From: Litorimonas cladophorae
GTDB taxonomy: Bacteria; Pseudomonadota; Alphaproteobacteria; Caulobacterales; Maricaulaceae
Direction: 5' to 3'
Assembly: GCF_014652455.1 (NCBI RefSeq)
Contig: NZ_BMYV01000002.1
Location: 620,001-684,000, forward strand
DNA length: 64,000 nt
Shown here: one piece after another, positions 1 through 8,763 of the stretch
Layout: every line of letters begins with the position of its first letter
How positions within the stretch are numbered: the first letter of the stretch is position 1
Position numbers and translations under genes: made by a program
Notes under the pieces: model-generated
The model's input: only the letters and a program-made list of their open reading frames with translations
Database searches by the model: none
What the model was told of the DNA's origin: nothing

Positions 1-2406
1 GGAAACCGTGGCGTCGAGTTCGATCAGTTTCCATCAGAGCTTATAGGGCAGGGCGTTGTTTACAAAACGTCCGATGCGCGATTGGCCGCTACTGGTATTG
101 CTGGCGCCGTTGACCTTCGGACACGTAAACCTTTGGACACAGATGAAGGCTTCGTCGTGTCTGGTAAATATGTCATCAATGATAATGGCGATTTAAATCC
201 AGACTTTGGTGCTGACGGTTATCGCCTCTTTGGTTCCGGCACGTATCGGAATGATGCCAACACTTTTGGTGTTACCTTAGGTGTCACGCATCAGTCCAAC
301 CCTACTCAAATTTTCCAACGCGACTTGAAAACACAGGGCACTGGACTATTGCCAGGGACGAATACGGCCTATCCGTTGGACAACCCACGATCCGGTGTTG
401 AATCCCGCGATTTCGAGCGGACGTCCATTGCGGGTACGCTGCAGTTTGACCCTACCGCCGATATTTCCTTCACATTCGACGGCTTCTACTCTGACTTCGA
501 TGACACTGGTGTATTCCGAGGCGTAGAGACGCCGTTGGCAACGGCTTGGACAGGTGACAATCCGCCGACTGTGACTAGCTCAACGGGCACTGGTCCGTTT
601 GTCGATTCCGTATCTTACACACAAAACCCTGCTATTCTTCGGACAGACACACAAGGCAACGAAGCTGAAATCTACGCACTCGGTGGTAACGTCGAATTTG
701 GCGTTGGCGAGAAAACGCGGGTTATGTTTGATGCTGGGTATTCCGCAGTCTCATCCAATGGTGTTGACTATGAAAGCTATGCCGGTCTCGGCAGCAATAT
801 TCTCTATGGTGCTGACAATTTTAACCCGGACTTCCGGGATGACTTCACCTTTACTACGCCGTCAAGTGGCGAGTATTCTATCGCAACCGGCCGCGATTAC
901 ACGGATGCGTCTTCACTATTCCTTACGGACCCAGGCGGATGGGGCCAAGTTGGCTTTATCCGTAATAACGAGGTTGATGATGAATTGATGCAGCTTCGCG
1001 CGGAGGTGAGCCATGAACTAGATATTCCGTTCATCGACGGTCTCGTGGCAGGTGCGATATATACAGGGCGCGAGAAGTCCACGAGCGACATTCCAGCTGC
1101 ATTGCGTGCTGGTGGGGGCTTCACCAATAATACATCGCCAATTACAAACGTTATTGGGTCCACGGATAGCGGATCGATAGGATTTGATATTGTTGCCTAT
1201 GATCCGTCCAACCTGATCGAAAACGGAACCTATAGTCTCGATCAATTTGCGACTACAACTGTGGACATTCAAGAGAATGTTACGACGCTTTACGGTATGT
1301 TGAAGCTGGGTGAAGAGGTGTCTCGTATCAACGGTAACGTCGGCCTTCAATATGTAGTGACTGACCAAGAATCGACCGGTCAGTTTGGCTCATTTGCGTC
1401 TAGTCCAGGCACCGCAAATACGCTCGGTGACGATTATGAGCACTGGTTACCAACGTTAAATCTCTCATTTGACGCATCCGAAAATCTCGTTCTGCGTATG
1501 GGTGCTGGTAAGGCAATTTCCCGTCCGCAAATAAACGATTTGTCCGCCAATCTTGGTGTTAGCTCAAGCGCGCTCGTGTGTCCGGATACAGATGGAGATG
1601 GACGTCCTGACTCCTTCGCGAACGTATCTGCGAATACAGCTAATGTTTGCTTGTCATTTGGTGGCGGTAACCCGTTCTTACGTCCTTATGAAACAACCTA
1701 TGGCGACGTGTCGGCTGAGTATTATTTCTCACCTGCGGGTGCAATTTCTATCGCAGGTTTCGTAAAAGATATTGACGATTATGTCCAAGGCTCGAACACA
1801 ATTATTAGCGATGCATCTTTGGCCGCGCAATTCCTAGGTTCAGATTTTGTTTCTGCTAATCCCAATGCGGCCTTCATCAATGTCGGCGGCCCCGCAAACG
1901 TCGGCAAGGGTGACTTGTCTGGTGTTGAAATCGCCATTCGCCTGCCATTTGAAGACCTTACGGATAACGAGCTCCTCTCTGGTTTCGGTGTGAACGCAGC
2001 CTTCACTTACAGTGATGCCACAGTCGAATTTGAAGGTAATGAAGTTGATATTCCTGGATACTCATCAGAGACGGCCTCAGGCGAAATTTACTACGAAAAA
2101 AGCGGTTTCCGGGCACGTCTGAACGCACGATACCGTAGTGGCTTCCAAGCTGAAATCCTGCAGTTTAATGGTCAGAACATCGGCGCAAAAGCTTTGTCAG
2201 AAACCATTCTGGATGCACAAATTGGATATGATTTCGATGATAGCTTTGGTGGGTTGATGGACGGAACTTCCATCAACTTTGAAGTCTATAACATCACCGA
2301 TGAACCGTTCCGCACAACAAATACAACAGCTGCTGGTGAAGACTTTGTCCGCCGCCGCGAAGATTACGGAACGACATATAACTTCACTCTTTCAAAGAAG
2401 TTCTAA
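1..2406 (+). CDS. TonB-dependent receptor, 5' end outside the window
   Basis: The frame is open from base 1 to the TAA at 2404-2406, giving 801 residues of an outer-membrane TonB-dependent receptor; signal peptide, TonB box and the start of the plug lie upstream. The first residues (FDQFPSELIGQGVVYK, then AATGIAGAVDLRT) match the second half of the plug in the Caulobacter/Xanthomonas carbohydrate-receptor subfamily. The rest is a 22-strand barrel rich in aromatic/Asp/Gly strands, ending in Phe as outer-membrane barrels do. A TTG at 82 is internal, not a start. By position it should import the oligosaccharide handled by the GH97/GH13 genes downstream, probably an alpha-glucan; this is inferred from neighbours only. 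Confidence 0.93.
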   Translation, partial: GNRGVEFDQFPSELIGQGVVYKTSDARLAATGIAGAVDLRTRKPLDTDEGFVVSGKYVINDNGDLNPDFGADGYRLFGSGTYRNDANTFGVTLGVTHQSNPTQIFQRDLKTQGTGLLPGTNTAYPLDNPRSGVESRDFERTSIAGTLQFDPTADISFTFDGFYSDFDDTGVFRGVETPLATAWTGDNPPTVTSSTGTGPFVDSVSYTQNPAILRTDTQGNEAEIYALGGNVEFGVGEKTRVMFDAGYSAVSSNGVDYESYAGLGSNILYGADNFNPDFRDDFTFTTPSSGEYSIATGRDYTDASSLFLTDPGGWGQVGFIRNNEVDDELMQLRAEVSHELDIPFIDGLVAGAIYTGREKSTSDIPAALRAGGGFTNNTSPITNVIGSTDSGSIGFDIVAYDPSNLIENGTYSLDQFATTTVDIQENVTTLYGMLKLGEEVSRINGNVGLQYVVTDQESTGQFGSFASSPGTANTLGDDYEHWLPTLNLSFDASENLVLRMGAGKAISRPQINDLSANLGVSSSALVCPDTDGDGRPDSFANVSANTANVCLSFGGGNPFLRPYETTYGDVSAEYYFSPAGAISIAGFVKDIDDYVQGSNTIISDASLAAQFLGSDFVSANPNAAFINVGGPANVGKGDLSGVEIAIRLPFEDLTDNELLSGFGVNAAFTYSDATVEFEGNEVDIPGYSSETASGEIYYEKSGFRARLNARYRSGFQAEILQFNGQNIGAKALSETILDAQIGYDFDDSFGGLMDGTSINFEVYNITDEPFRTTNTTAAGEDFVRRREDYGTTYNFTLSKKF

Positions 2407-2452
2407 GTTCAAAATTTATAGAGCAGTTCCCCTCAAGTTACTGTTTTAACCT

Positions 2453-2490
2453 TGCCGCCCGCGCTTTATGCGTTGGCGGCATTTTTTTTA
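2453..2490 (+). terminator. Rho-independent terminator after the TBDR
   Basis: TGCCGCC (2453-2459) pairs with GGCGGCA (2475-2481), with a further CGC/GCG inner pairing, and a run of T follows to 2489. It lies 47 bases after the receptor stop and 50 bases before the halogenase start, so the halogenase needs read-through or its own promoter. Confidence 0.85.
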
Positions 2491-2539
2491 CTGTACGGCA
2501 TTTAATTGCACTGAAGCTCTACCGCGCTAGGATGTGATC

Positions 2540-4039
2540 ATGAACGACCCTATCCAAAAAGTTGTTATTGTAGGCGGCGGCACGTCAGGTTGGATTGCGG
2601 CCGCGTCGCTCTCGAAATACCTGGGCGACACAGTCAAAATCACACTCGTCGAATCTGATGCTATAGGCACAGTTGGAGTTGGGGAGGCGACAATCCCGCA
2701 AATCCGAAAGTTAAACGGGAGCCTCGGACTTGACGAAGCGGAATTCGTCCGTGCCACCCGGGGAAGCTTCAAACTTGGCATTGAGTTTAATGACTGGGGT
2801 AATCTCGGTGAGAGCTATTTACATACATTCGGCGATCCGGGGCTCGATTTAGCAGGCCTCAAGTTTCACCATTATTGGCTTCGCGCAAAATTACTCGGTG
2901 GATCAAACGCCTCACTCTGGGATTACTCTCTCCACCACCGCGCCGCATATGCACATAAATTTGCGCCAATCCAACGCGTTGGAAACACACAAATGGGCGG
3001 ACTGTCTTACGCTTATCATTTTGATGCGGGGCTGTATGCGAGGCATCTACGAACGTTTTCTGAGAGATTGGGTGTCAATCGCCAGGAAGGCCGCGTGGTT
3101 GACGTGAGCTTAGATGCTGAAAGTGGATTTATAAATTCTGTAAAGCTGGAGTCTGGCGATTATATTGAGGGCGACCTTTTCATTGATTGCTCAGGATTTC
3201 GCGGTCTTTTGATTGGCGGTGCTCTGGAAGTAGGATATGAAGATTGGTCTGAATACCTTCCGTGCAACCGCGCCGTTGCGGCAGCCTGTGAAAGCGCGGG
3301 GCCTCTGCTGCCGTACACTCAATCAACAGCCCGAGAGGCGGGATGGCAATGGCGCATTCCGTTACAGCACCGGACTGGAAATGGTCATGTTTATTGCGAT
3401 GGGTTTACCACGCAGGCGGACGCGACTGATCGCCTTGTTGAGAATTTAGACGGGGACATCATTGGCACGCCAAAGCAACTCTCATTCACCACTGGCCGTC
3501 GCCGCGAATTTTGGTCAAAGAATTGCGTATCCCTCGGTCTGTCATCTGGTTTCTTGGAACCTCTTGAATCGACTTCCATTCACTTCGTGCAAAGCCATGT
3601 TTCCCGCCTCTTGGAGTACTTTCCTGATAGGAACTGTGGCGTAGCTAACCGGGCCGAATACAATCGGATCGTTGGGAAGGAGTTTGCGCTCGTCCGCGAT
3701 TTCTTGGTTCTACATTATAAGCAAACCCAACGTGATGATACGGAATTTTGGCGGTATTGCCGTAACATGGTGGTGCCAGACAGCTTGGCTCATAAGATGG
3801 AGCTGTTCCAGGAAACGGGTCACATCTACCGTGAGATTGATGATATCTTTCGGGAAAGCAGTTGGGTTCAGGTCATGGTCGGGCAGGGTCTAATGCCTAG
3901 GTCTTACCATCGTATGGCGGATAGGTTGAGCAGCGATAAGTTAGAGCATTTTTTAACTGACGTGGACGCGCTCATTTCAAAAACTGTTCAGCCCTTGCCG
4001 ACACACGCAGAGTTCATTGCAAAAAATGTAACGGTTTAG
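2540..4039 (+). CDS. Flavin-dependent tryptophan-halogenase-family protein (1)
   Basis: A 499-residue FAD enzyme of the PrnA/RebH family. It has the dinucleotide fold GGGTSGW near residue 13, GVGEATIP near 47, the conserved lysine in GSFKLGIEF (Lys78, equivalent to PrnA Lys79 that binds HOCl), the WxWxIP signature (WQWRIPLQ, about 269) and the EPLESTSI motif with the catalytic Glu (about 343). The family oxidises halide with FADH2 and O2. Members beside TBDRs, such as the Brevundimonas enzyme BrvH, are reported to act on indoles; the natural substrate is unknown. ATG at 2540 is chosen over GTG 2534 because AGGA at 2529-2532 sits 7 bases upstream. Its stop overlaps the stop of the convergent paralog. 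Confidence 0.9.
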   Translation: MNDPIQKVVIVGGGTSGWIAAASLSKYLGDTVKITLVESDAIGTVGVGEATIPQIRKLNGSLGLDEAEFVRATRGSFKLGIEFNDWGNLGESYLHTFGDPGLDLAGLKFHHYWLRAKLLGGSNASLWDYSLHHRAAYAHKFAPIQRVGNTQMGGLSYAYHFDAGLYARHLRTFSERLGVNRQEGRVVDVSLDAESGFINSVKLESGDYIEGDLFIDCSGFRGLLIGGALEVGYEDWSEYLPCNRAVAAACESAGPLLPYTQSTAREAGWQWRIPLQHRTGNGHVYCDGFTTQADATDRLVENLDGDIIGTPKQLSFTTGRRREFWSKNCVSLGLSSGFLEPLESTSIHFVQSHVSRLLEYFPDRNCGVANRAEYNRIVGKEFALVRDFLVLHYKQTQRDDTEFWRYCRNMVVPDSLAHKMELFQETGHIYREIDDIFRESSWVQVMVGQGLMPRSYHRMADRLSSDKLEHFLTDVDALISKTVQPLPTHAEFIAKNVTV

Positions 4040-5550
4040 TTGTTCCCAATTAGATTACGGATGGCTTCAGCATGCGTAGGCATGGTGTCTGTAGCGACCG
4101 TAATCGCATCTTTTACTTGGGCAAAGCGAGTGCTTACAGGGATGCCGCGTTCTGCGGCTCTGCCTGACAGTCCAGGCGCGCGTTTTGGGAAAACGCCTTG
4201 ACCGATGAGAACGGCCAACCAGCTTGGCTTTCCGAATAGCTCCCGGCCGTCCAGTGAAATGACGCCATTTTCGCGGAAGTGATCTATTTTAAACTGAAGG
4301 CTCTCGGAAACTTCCAAAGCTGCCATCTCTTTCCAAAACGGTTCGTCTCTTTCATTGGCGATATAATGTAACACAAGAAAGTCTCGTATGCGTTCATACT
4401 CTGCCACTGTTAGGCGATTATATTCTTCTGCTAAAAGCGGCGACATTTCAGTATCGGGGAACAAGGTCAGAAGACGCATAATTGCGAATTGAATGAGGTG
4501 AAGTGACGTAGACTCCAATGGCTCCATAAACCCAGCTGAGAGACCCACTGCTACACAATTTTTTTTCCAAAATTTGTTCCGGCGTCCCGTTAGGAAACGC
4601 AAGTGTTTTGCGTCTGCCAATGGTGCGCCGTCCAGGTTATCTCGTAGGACTTGCTCGGCTTTCTCTGCCGTCGAAAAACGATCGCAATAGACGTAGCCGT
4701 TCCCGGTTCGATGCTGCAACGGAATGCGCCATTGCCACCCGGCCTCTCGGCATGTGGATCGAGTATAGGGTAGGGGTTCGCCCTTGCTTTCAGATGGAAT
4801 AGCAACCGCTCGATTACACGGCAGCCATCGTGACCAATCCTCGTATCCCGTCTTCATGGCCCCTTCAATCAACACCCCGATAAATCCAGTACAGTCTAGG
4901 AAGAGATCGCCTTCAATAGATTGGTTGTTGTCCAAACTGACGTTTAGAATATGGCCGTTTTCGGGATCTAACGCTACATCAGTAACGCGGGCCTCCAATC
5001 GGGTGACGCCCCGGGCTTCCGCATATGTTCTTAGAAAGGCCGCATAGCGCGTCGCGTCAAAATGATAAGCATAGTCTAACCGAGATTGAACTTGCCGAGG
5101 GTCCCGGTTGGGATGTGCGAAGCGCCCGGATTTAGACGCGGCATAGCAAATGCTGTAATCGTCCAATGGCCCGGCTGAACGGCCATGGATGTGGTCAGAC
5201 AACCAATAGTGATGGAAAGGAACGTGGGCATCAAAATCCGCACCGTAATGCCCAAAGGGGTGAAAATAACTTTCCCCTTCTTTTGTCCAGCCGGCGAACT
5301 CAATTCCTAATTTGAAACTGCCCTGAGTGGCACGGACAAAGTCAGCTTCAGAAATGCCTAGGCGTTGATTGAACTTGCGTATCGGCGGGATTGTTGCTTC
5401 CCCAACGCCGACGGTGCCAATGGCTTCGCTTTCGATAAGCGTGATGTTCGCAGAATTGCCCAAGGCGTTTGAGAGAGCTGCAGCACTCATCCAGCCTGCG
5501 GATCCACCTCCGACAATTACGATACGTCTGATTTGCTTGCCCGATTTCAT
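4036..5550 (-). CDS. Flavin-dependent tryptophan-halogenase-family protein (2)
   Basis: A 504-residue paralog of the preceding gene, read in the opposite direction. It keeps every hallmark: GGGSAGW at 14-20, GVGEATIP at 48-55, the active-site lysine in GSFKLGIEF (Lys80), WQWRIPLQ near 272, and EPLESTSL with Glu346/Ser347. Its stop (TAA, complement of 4036-4038) shares bases with the TAG of the other copy at 4037-4039, so the two transcripts must overlap. It is divergent from the GH97 operon across a 130-bp gap. No strong ribosome site is seen before the ATG. Substrate unknown. Confidence 0.9.
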   Translation of the reverse strand: MKSGKQIRRIVIVGGGSAGWMSAAALSNALGNSANITLIESEAIGTVGVGEATIPPIRKFNQRLGISEADFVRATQGSFKLGIEFAGWTKEGESYFHPFGHYGADFDAHVPFHHYWLSDHIHGRSAGPLDDYSICYAASKSGRFAHPNRDPRQVQSRLDYAYHFDATRYAAFLRTYAEARGVTRLEARVTDVALDPENGHILNVSLDNNQSIEGDLFLDCTGFIGVLIEGAMKTGYEDWSRWLPCNRAVAIPSESKGEPLPYTRSTCREAGWQWRIPLQHRTGNGYVYCDRFSTAEKAEQVLRDNLDGAPLADAKHLRFLTGRRNKFWKKNCVAVGLSAGFMEPLESTSLHLIQFAIMRLLTLFPDTEMSPLLAEEYNRLTVAEYERIRDFLVLHYIANERDEPFWKEMAALEVSESLQFKIDHFRENGVISLDGRELFGKPSWLAVLIGQGVFPKRAPGLSGRAAERGIPVSTRFAQVKDAITVATDTMPTHAEAIRNLIGNN

Positions 5551-5576
5551 AACATGAAGGTGTCATATTTTACAAA

Positions 5577-5640
5577 TTTTGCAATAAAAAAACACGATAT
5601 TATTGGTAATACTGGCAATTAGCTTCCAATTATTGCAAAA
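5577..5640. promoter_or_regulatory. Divergent control region with an 11-bp inverted repeat
   Basis: The gap between the second halogenase and the GH97 operon contains TTTTGCAATAA (5577-5587) and its exact reverse complement TTATTGCAAAA (5630-5640), 42 bases apart in A/T-rich DNA. This suits a dimeric repressor bound at two sites between divergent promoters. A related TTGCAATTAA occurs upstream of the second TBDR near 18455. Which regulator binds is unknown; no LacI-type gene is in the window. Confidence 0.4.
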
Positions 5641-5680
5641 ATATGTAAAGGAAATGAAAATTATAAAGGGGAGGCCCAAT

Positions 5681-7831
5681 ATGTCCATCCGCATAGCCGC
5701 TTTGCTGAGTGCAGCCGTAATACTGACCGCCTGTGCGGAGGCCAAATCTGAATTTGTCGAAGCCTCTAAAGCGACAAGCCAAGAGGCGGTGAGGAATGAA
5801 GTTATGGAATCCGCCAGCGTCTCCAGTCCTGATGGTGAAATAAATGTGCGCGTGTTTACCGAAGGCGGCCTATTGAAATATGCAGTTAGCTTCGCAGGCG
5901 AAGATGCGGTTGCGCCGTCTCGTCTCGGATTGCGCTTCGCGGAAGGATTTGGTCCTGATGCGAATATTGAAATCATGGGCATTGAAAAGAGCAATGTGGA
6001 TTTAAGTTGGGAGCAGCCTTGGGGTGAGCGCCGTACTGTGCGCGACACGCATCAAGAACTATTCATAGAAGCTAGGCGCGCCACTGGAAGTAACGCCCCA
6101 GGCATAAGATTCAATATCCGTGTTCGCGCTTTTGATGATGGTATTGGGTTTCGATATGAAGTTCCGAAACAGGCCGCATTACCTGCGGCAGTTTCTGTCA
6201 TAGATGAACTCACGGAATTCAATCTAGGGAGGGACACCGAAAGCTGGTGGATTCCCTCGCGCATGTATAATCGCTATGAATATCTTTATCGAAACACGCC
6301 TGTTTCAGATATTCAAATGGCGCACACGCCCGCGACGTTTCGCAAGCAAAACGGCACGCACCTTTCTATCCACGAGGCCGCTCTGGTCAATTATTCCGGT
6401 ATGAGTCTCGAACAAGAGCGTGAAGGTATATTGGAGGCTTCATTGGCACCGCGTAGTGACGGGAAAAAAGTTGTCACGTCTCTGCCCATGATAACCCCTT
6501 GGCGTACGATCCAAATCGGAGGTCAAGCTGTCGATTTGATCAATTCGGATATTATTCTCAATTTGAATGAACCGAATGCGCTCGGCGACGTGTCGTATTT
6601 TAAACCTGGAAAATACGCAGGAATTTGGTGGGACCAGCATGTTCGAAATGGCACGTGGGGCGTCAAACAAGGCGATGTGGAGGGTCTTCATGCTGCGACG
6701 ACCAACCGGACGAAACGCTATATGGATTTTGCGGCTGAGAACGGATTTGTGGGCGTTCTGGTTGAAGGATGGAATATTGGTTGGGATGATGATTGGTTCA
6801 ATAATGGCGACGTTTTCTCTTTCACTGAAACCTATGACGATTTCGACATCGAAGCCGTTGCGGCCTATGGCGAAAAAGTCGGGACGCGCCTGATTGGCCA
6901 TCACGAAACATCAGGCAATATTTCCAACTATGAGGATCAATTAGAAGACGCGCTGGACCTATACCAAGCCAGCGGAGTGAGGGTCATCAAATCTGGCTAT
7001 GTTGCGGATGACGGGAATATCAAACGTATCGACGAAAACGGTGTGCCCCGTTATGAATATCACGATAGTCAACATCAGGTGGACCACCACCTAAAGGTCG
7101 TCAAGCGCGCCCATGACCATCAGATTGCAATGAATCCGCATGAACCTGTAAAGGACACTGGGCTTAGAAGAACCTATCCAAATTGGGTCAGCCGCGAAGG
7201 CGCCCGAGGACAGGAGTTTAACGCTTGGGGCGTTCCGCCAAATGGTCCTGATCATGTCACAAATTTGATCTTCACGCGCATGCTGTCGGGGCCGATGGAT
7301 TATACGGCTGGCGCATTTATTTTGCGACCAAATGAAGTTCCTCCTGTACGAAAGGACTTTCCGCGCAACAGCCCAAAATCTCGGATTGAACATACCTTGG
7401 CCAAAGAGCTCGCTCTTTATGTTGTGCTCTATTCTCCAATTCAGATGGTTGTCGATACGCCTGAAGAATATGCAAAGCGGCCTGATGCATTTCAGTTTAT
7501 AAAAGATGTTCCGACCGATTGGGAAGAGAGTATTGCGATCGACGGTTCCGTAGGCGACTTTGCAGTCATCGCGCGCAAGGACCGAAATAGCGACGATTGG
7601 TACGTCGGTGCTGTCACAAATGCAGACGCTCGCGACATCACGTTCGATGAACTCTTTTTTTTAGATGATGGGGATTATGAAGCTCAAATCTATGCGGATG
7701 GCGCTAAGGCTGATTACGAGGACAACCCTTATGCCATGGACATCCGCACACAGCGTGTGACGAGGGAGAGCGCCTTGTCGCTTCGGTTGGCCCGTTCGGG
7801 TGGATTTGCTATTCGGTTCCGCAAGCTATGA
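5681..7831 (+). CDS. GH97 glycoside hydrolase lipoprotein, inverting alpha-glucosidase type
   Basis: A 716-residue SusB-like enzyme. ATG 5681 is chosen because GGGGAGG lies just upstream and because it begins a lipoprotein signal (VILTAC, Cys18); upstream in-frame codons are not needed. From recall of SusB, the general-base glutamates correspond to HHE (Glu409) and NPHEP (Glu488), and the acid to RGQEF (Glu512). Retaining GH97 alpha-galactosidases carry an Asp nucleophile in a VDF-type motif; here that place reads VIKSGYV, so an inverting alpha-glucosidase is predicted. It would act in the periplasm on malto-oligosaccharides. First gene of a tight operon: its TGA overlaps the next ATG. Confidence 0.87.
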   Translation: MSIRIAALLSAAVILTACAEAKSEFVEASKATSQEAVRNEVMESASVSSPDGEINVRVFTEGGLLKYAVSFAGEDAVAPSRLGLRFAEGFGPDANIEIMGIEKSNVDLSWEQPWGERRTVRDTHQELFIEARRATGSNAPGIRFNIRVRAFDDGIGFRYEVPKQAALPAAVSVIDELTEFNLGRDTESWWIPSRMYNRYEYLYRNTPVSDIQMAHTPATFRKQNGTHLSIHEAALVNYSGMSLEQEREGILEASLAPRSDGKKVVTSLPMITPWRTIQIGGQAVDLINSDIILNLNEPNALGDVSYFKPGKYAGIWWDQHVRNGTWGVKQGDVEGLHAATTNRTKRYMDFAAENGFVGVLVEGWNIGWDDDWFNNGDVFSFTETYDDFDIEAVAAYGEKVGTRLIGHHETSGNISNYEDQLEDALDLYQASGVRVIKSGYVADDGNIKRIDENGVPRYEYHDSQHQVDHHLKVVKRAHDHQIAMNPHEPVKDTGLRRTYPNWVSREGARGQEFNAWGVPPNGPDHVTNLIFTRMLSGPMDYTAGAFILRPNEVPPVRKDFPRNSPKSRIEHTLAKELALYVVLYSPIQMVVDTPEEYAKRPDAFQFIKDVPTDWEESIAIDGSVGDFAVIARKDRNSDDWYVGAVTNADARDITFDELFFLDDGDYEAQIYADGAKADYEDNPYAMDIRTQRVTRESALSLRLARSGGFAIRFRKL

Positions 7832-8763
7832 GCCGCTGGTTGGCCGTCTTACTCGCCAGCATGGCGATCTCCGCCTGTACCTCTGTCTCTGATGTAAATA
7901 CCGAAACAGCCGTTGATCCTGCATCTATGGCTGGTGACTTTAAAGGCGTCACGGGAACTGTGGAGCGATTGACATTGTCGTCGGATTTGGTCGCGCCGAG
8001 GGACATAGAAATTTGGCTGCCTGCGTCTTACGGCTCATCGCCTGACCGGAGTTACCCTGTTCTCTATATGCATGACGGTCAAAACGTTTTCGATCCTTCG
8101 CAATCTAAATATTCGGGCTGGGACTGGGGCGTGGATGAAGCTTTGATGGCCCTGGAAATCGAAGCTATAGTGGTTGCCCTGCATAGCGTAGATGAAACGC
8201 GCAATGCAGATTATTTCCCACAGAAAGCTCACATTAAAAATCCAGAGAGGTCGAGCAACTTGGGGGATGATATTGGCCAGTTAAATGCGGACAACTATTT
8301 GCGTTATTTGACCGAAGTTGTGAAACCGCATATTGATACAGCTTATCGAACGCGCCCGGGCCGTGAAGAGACTTCTATCATGGGCAGCTCAATGGGCGGG
8401 TTAATCTCCCTCTATGCGATTAGCGAATATCCGGATGTATTTGGCGCGGCCGGAATGGTGTCGCCGCATTTTCCTTTGGCGGATGGCGCGTTGGTTTCCT
8501 ATTTTTCCGAGCGTTTACCTGACCCCGCAACGCATCGACTCTATTTCGACTATGGTACACGCACGCTTGATCACAACTACGAAGGCTATCAAGACCGCAT
8601 GGACAAGAGCGTAATTTCGGCCGGGTTTGAGCGTGGTAAGAATTGGACGACGCGAAAATTTGAGGGCCACGATCATTCCGAACGAGCGTGGCGAAACCGC
8701 GTACATATTCCATTGCAATTCTTATTGCTGGGAAAAAATACTGAAGGTGGAGAAGAGCGATGA
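7828..8763 (+). CDS. Alpha/beta-hydrolase lipoprotein (esterase D/enterochelin-esterase-like family)
   Basis: A 311-residue putative esterase of the PF00756 type. The N-terminus is a lipoprotein signal (AISAC, Cys17). MHDGQNVFD near 77-85 is the family's oxyanion-side motif, Gly-Ser-Ser-Met-Gly around Ser188 is the nucleophile elbow, and GHDHSERAW near the C-terminus carries the catalytic His. The family includes acyl-sugar and siderophore esterases. Placed between GH97 and GH13 genes it may deacylate a decorated oligosaccharide, but no substrate can be read from the sequence. It is joined to both neighbours by ATGA overlaps, implying translational coupling. Confidence 0.82.
   Translation: MSRWLAVLLASMAISACTSVSDVNTETAVDPASMAGDFKGVTGTVERLTLSSDLVAPRDIEIWLPASYGSSPDRSYPVLYMHDGQNVFDPSQSKYSGWDWGVDEALMALEIEAIVVALHSVDETRNADYFPQKAHIKNPERSSNLGDDIGQLNADNYLRYLTEVVKPHIDTAYRTRPGREETSIMGSSMGGLISLYAISEYPDVFGAAGMVSPHFPLADGALVSYFSERLPDPATHRLYFDYGTRTLDHNYEGYQDRMDKSVISAGFERGKNWTTRKFEGHDHSERAWRNRVHIPLQFLLLGKNTEGGEER

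Noticed and set aside
2534-2539. GTG 2534 as start of halogenase 1
   Set aside because: AGGA at 2529-2532 is too close to GTG and well placed for ATG 2540.
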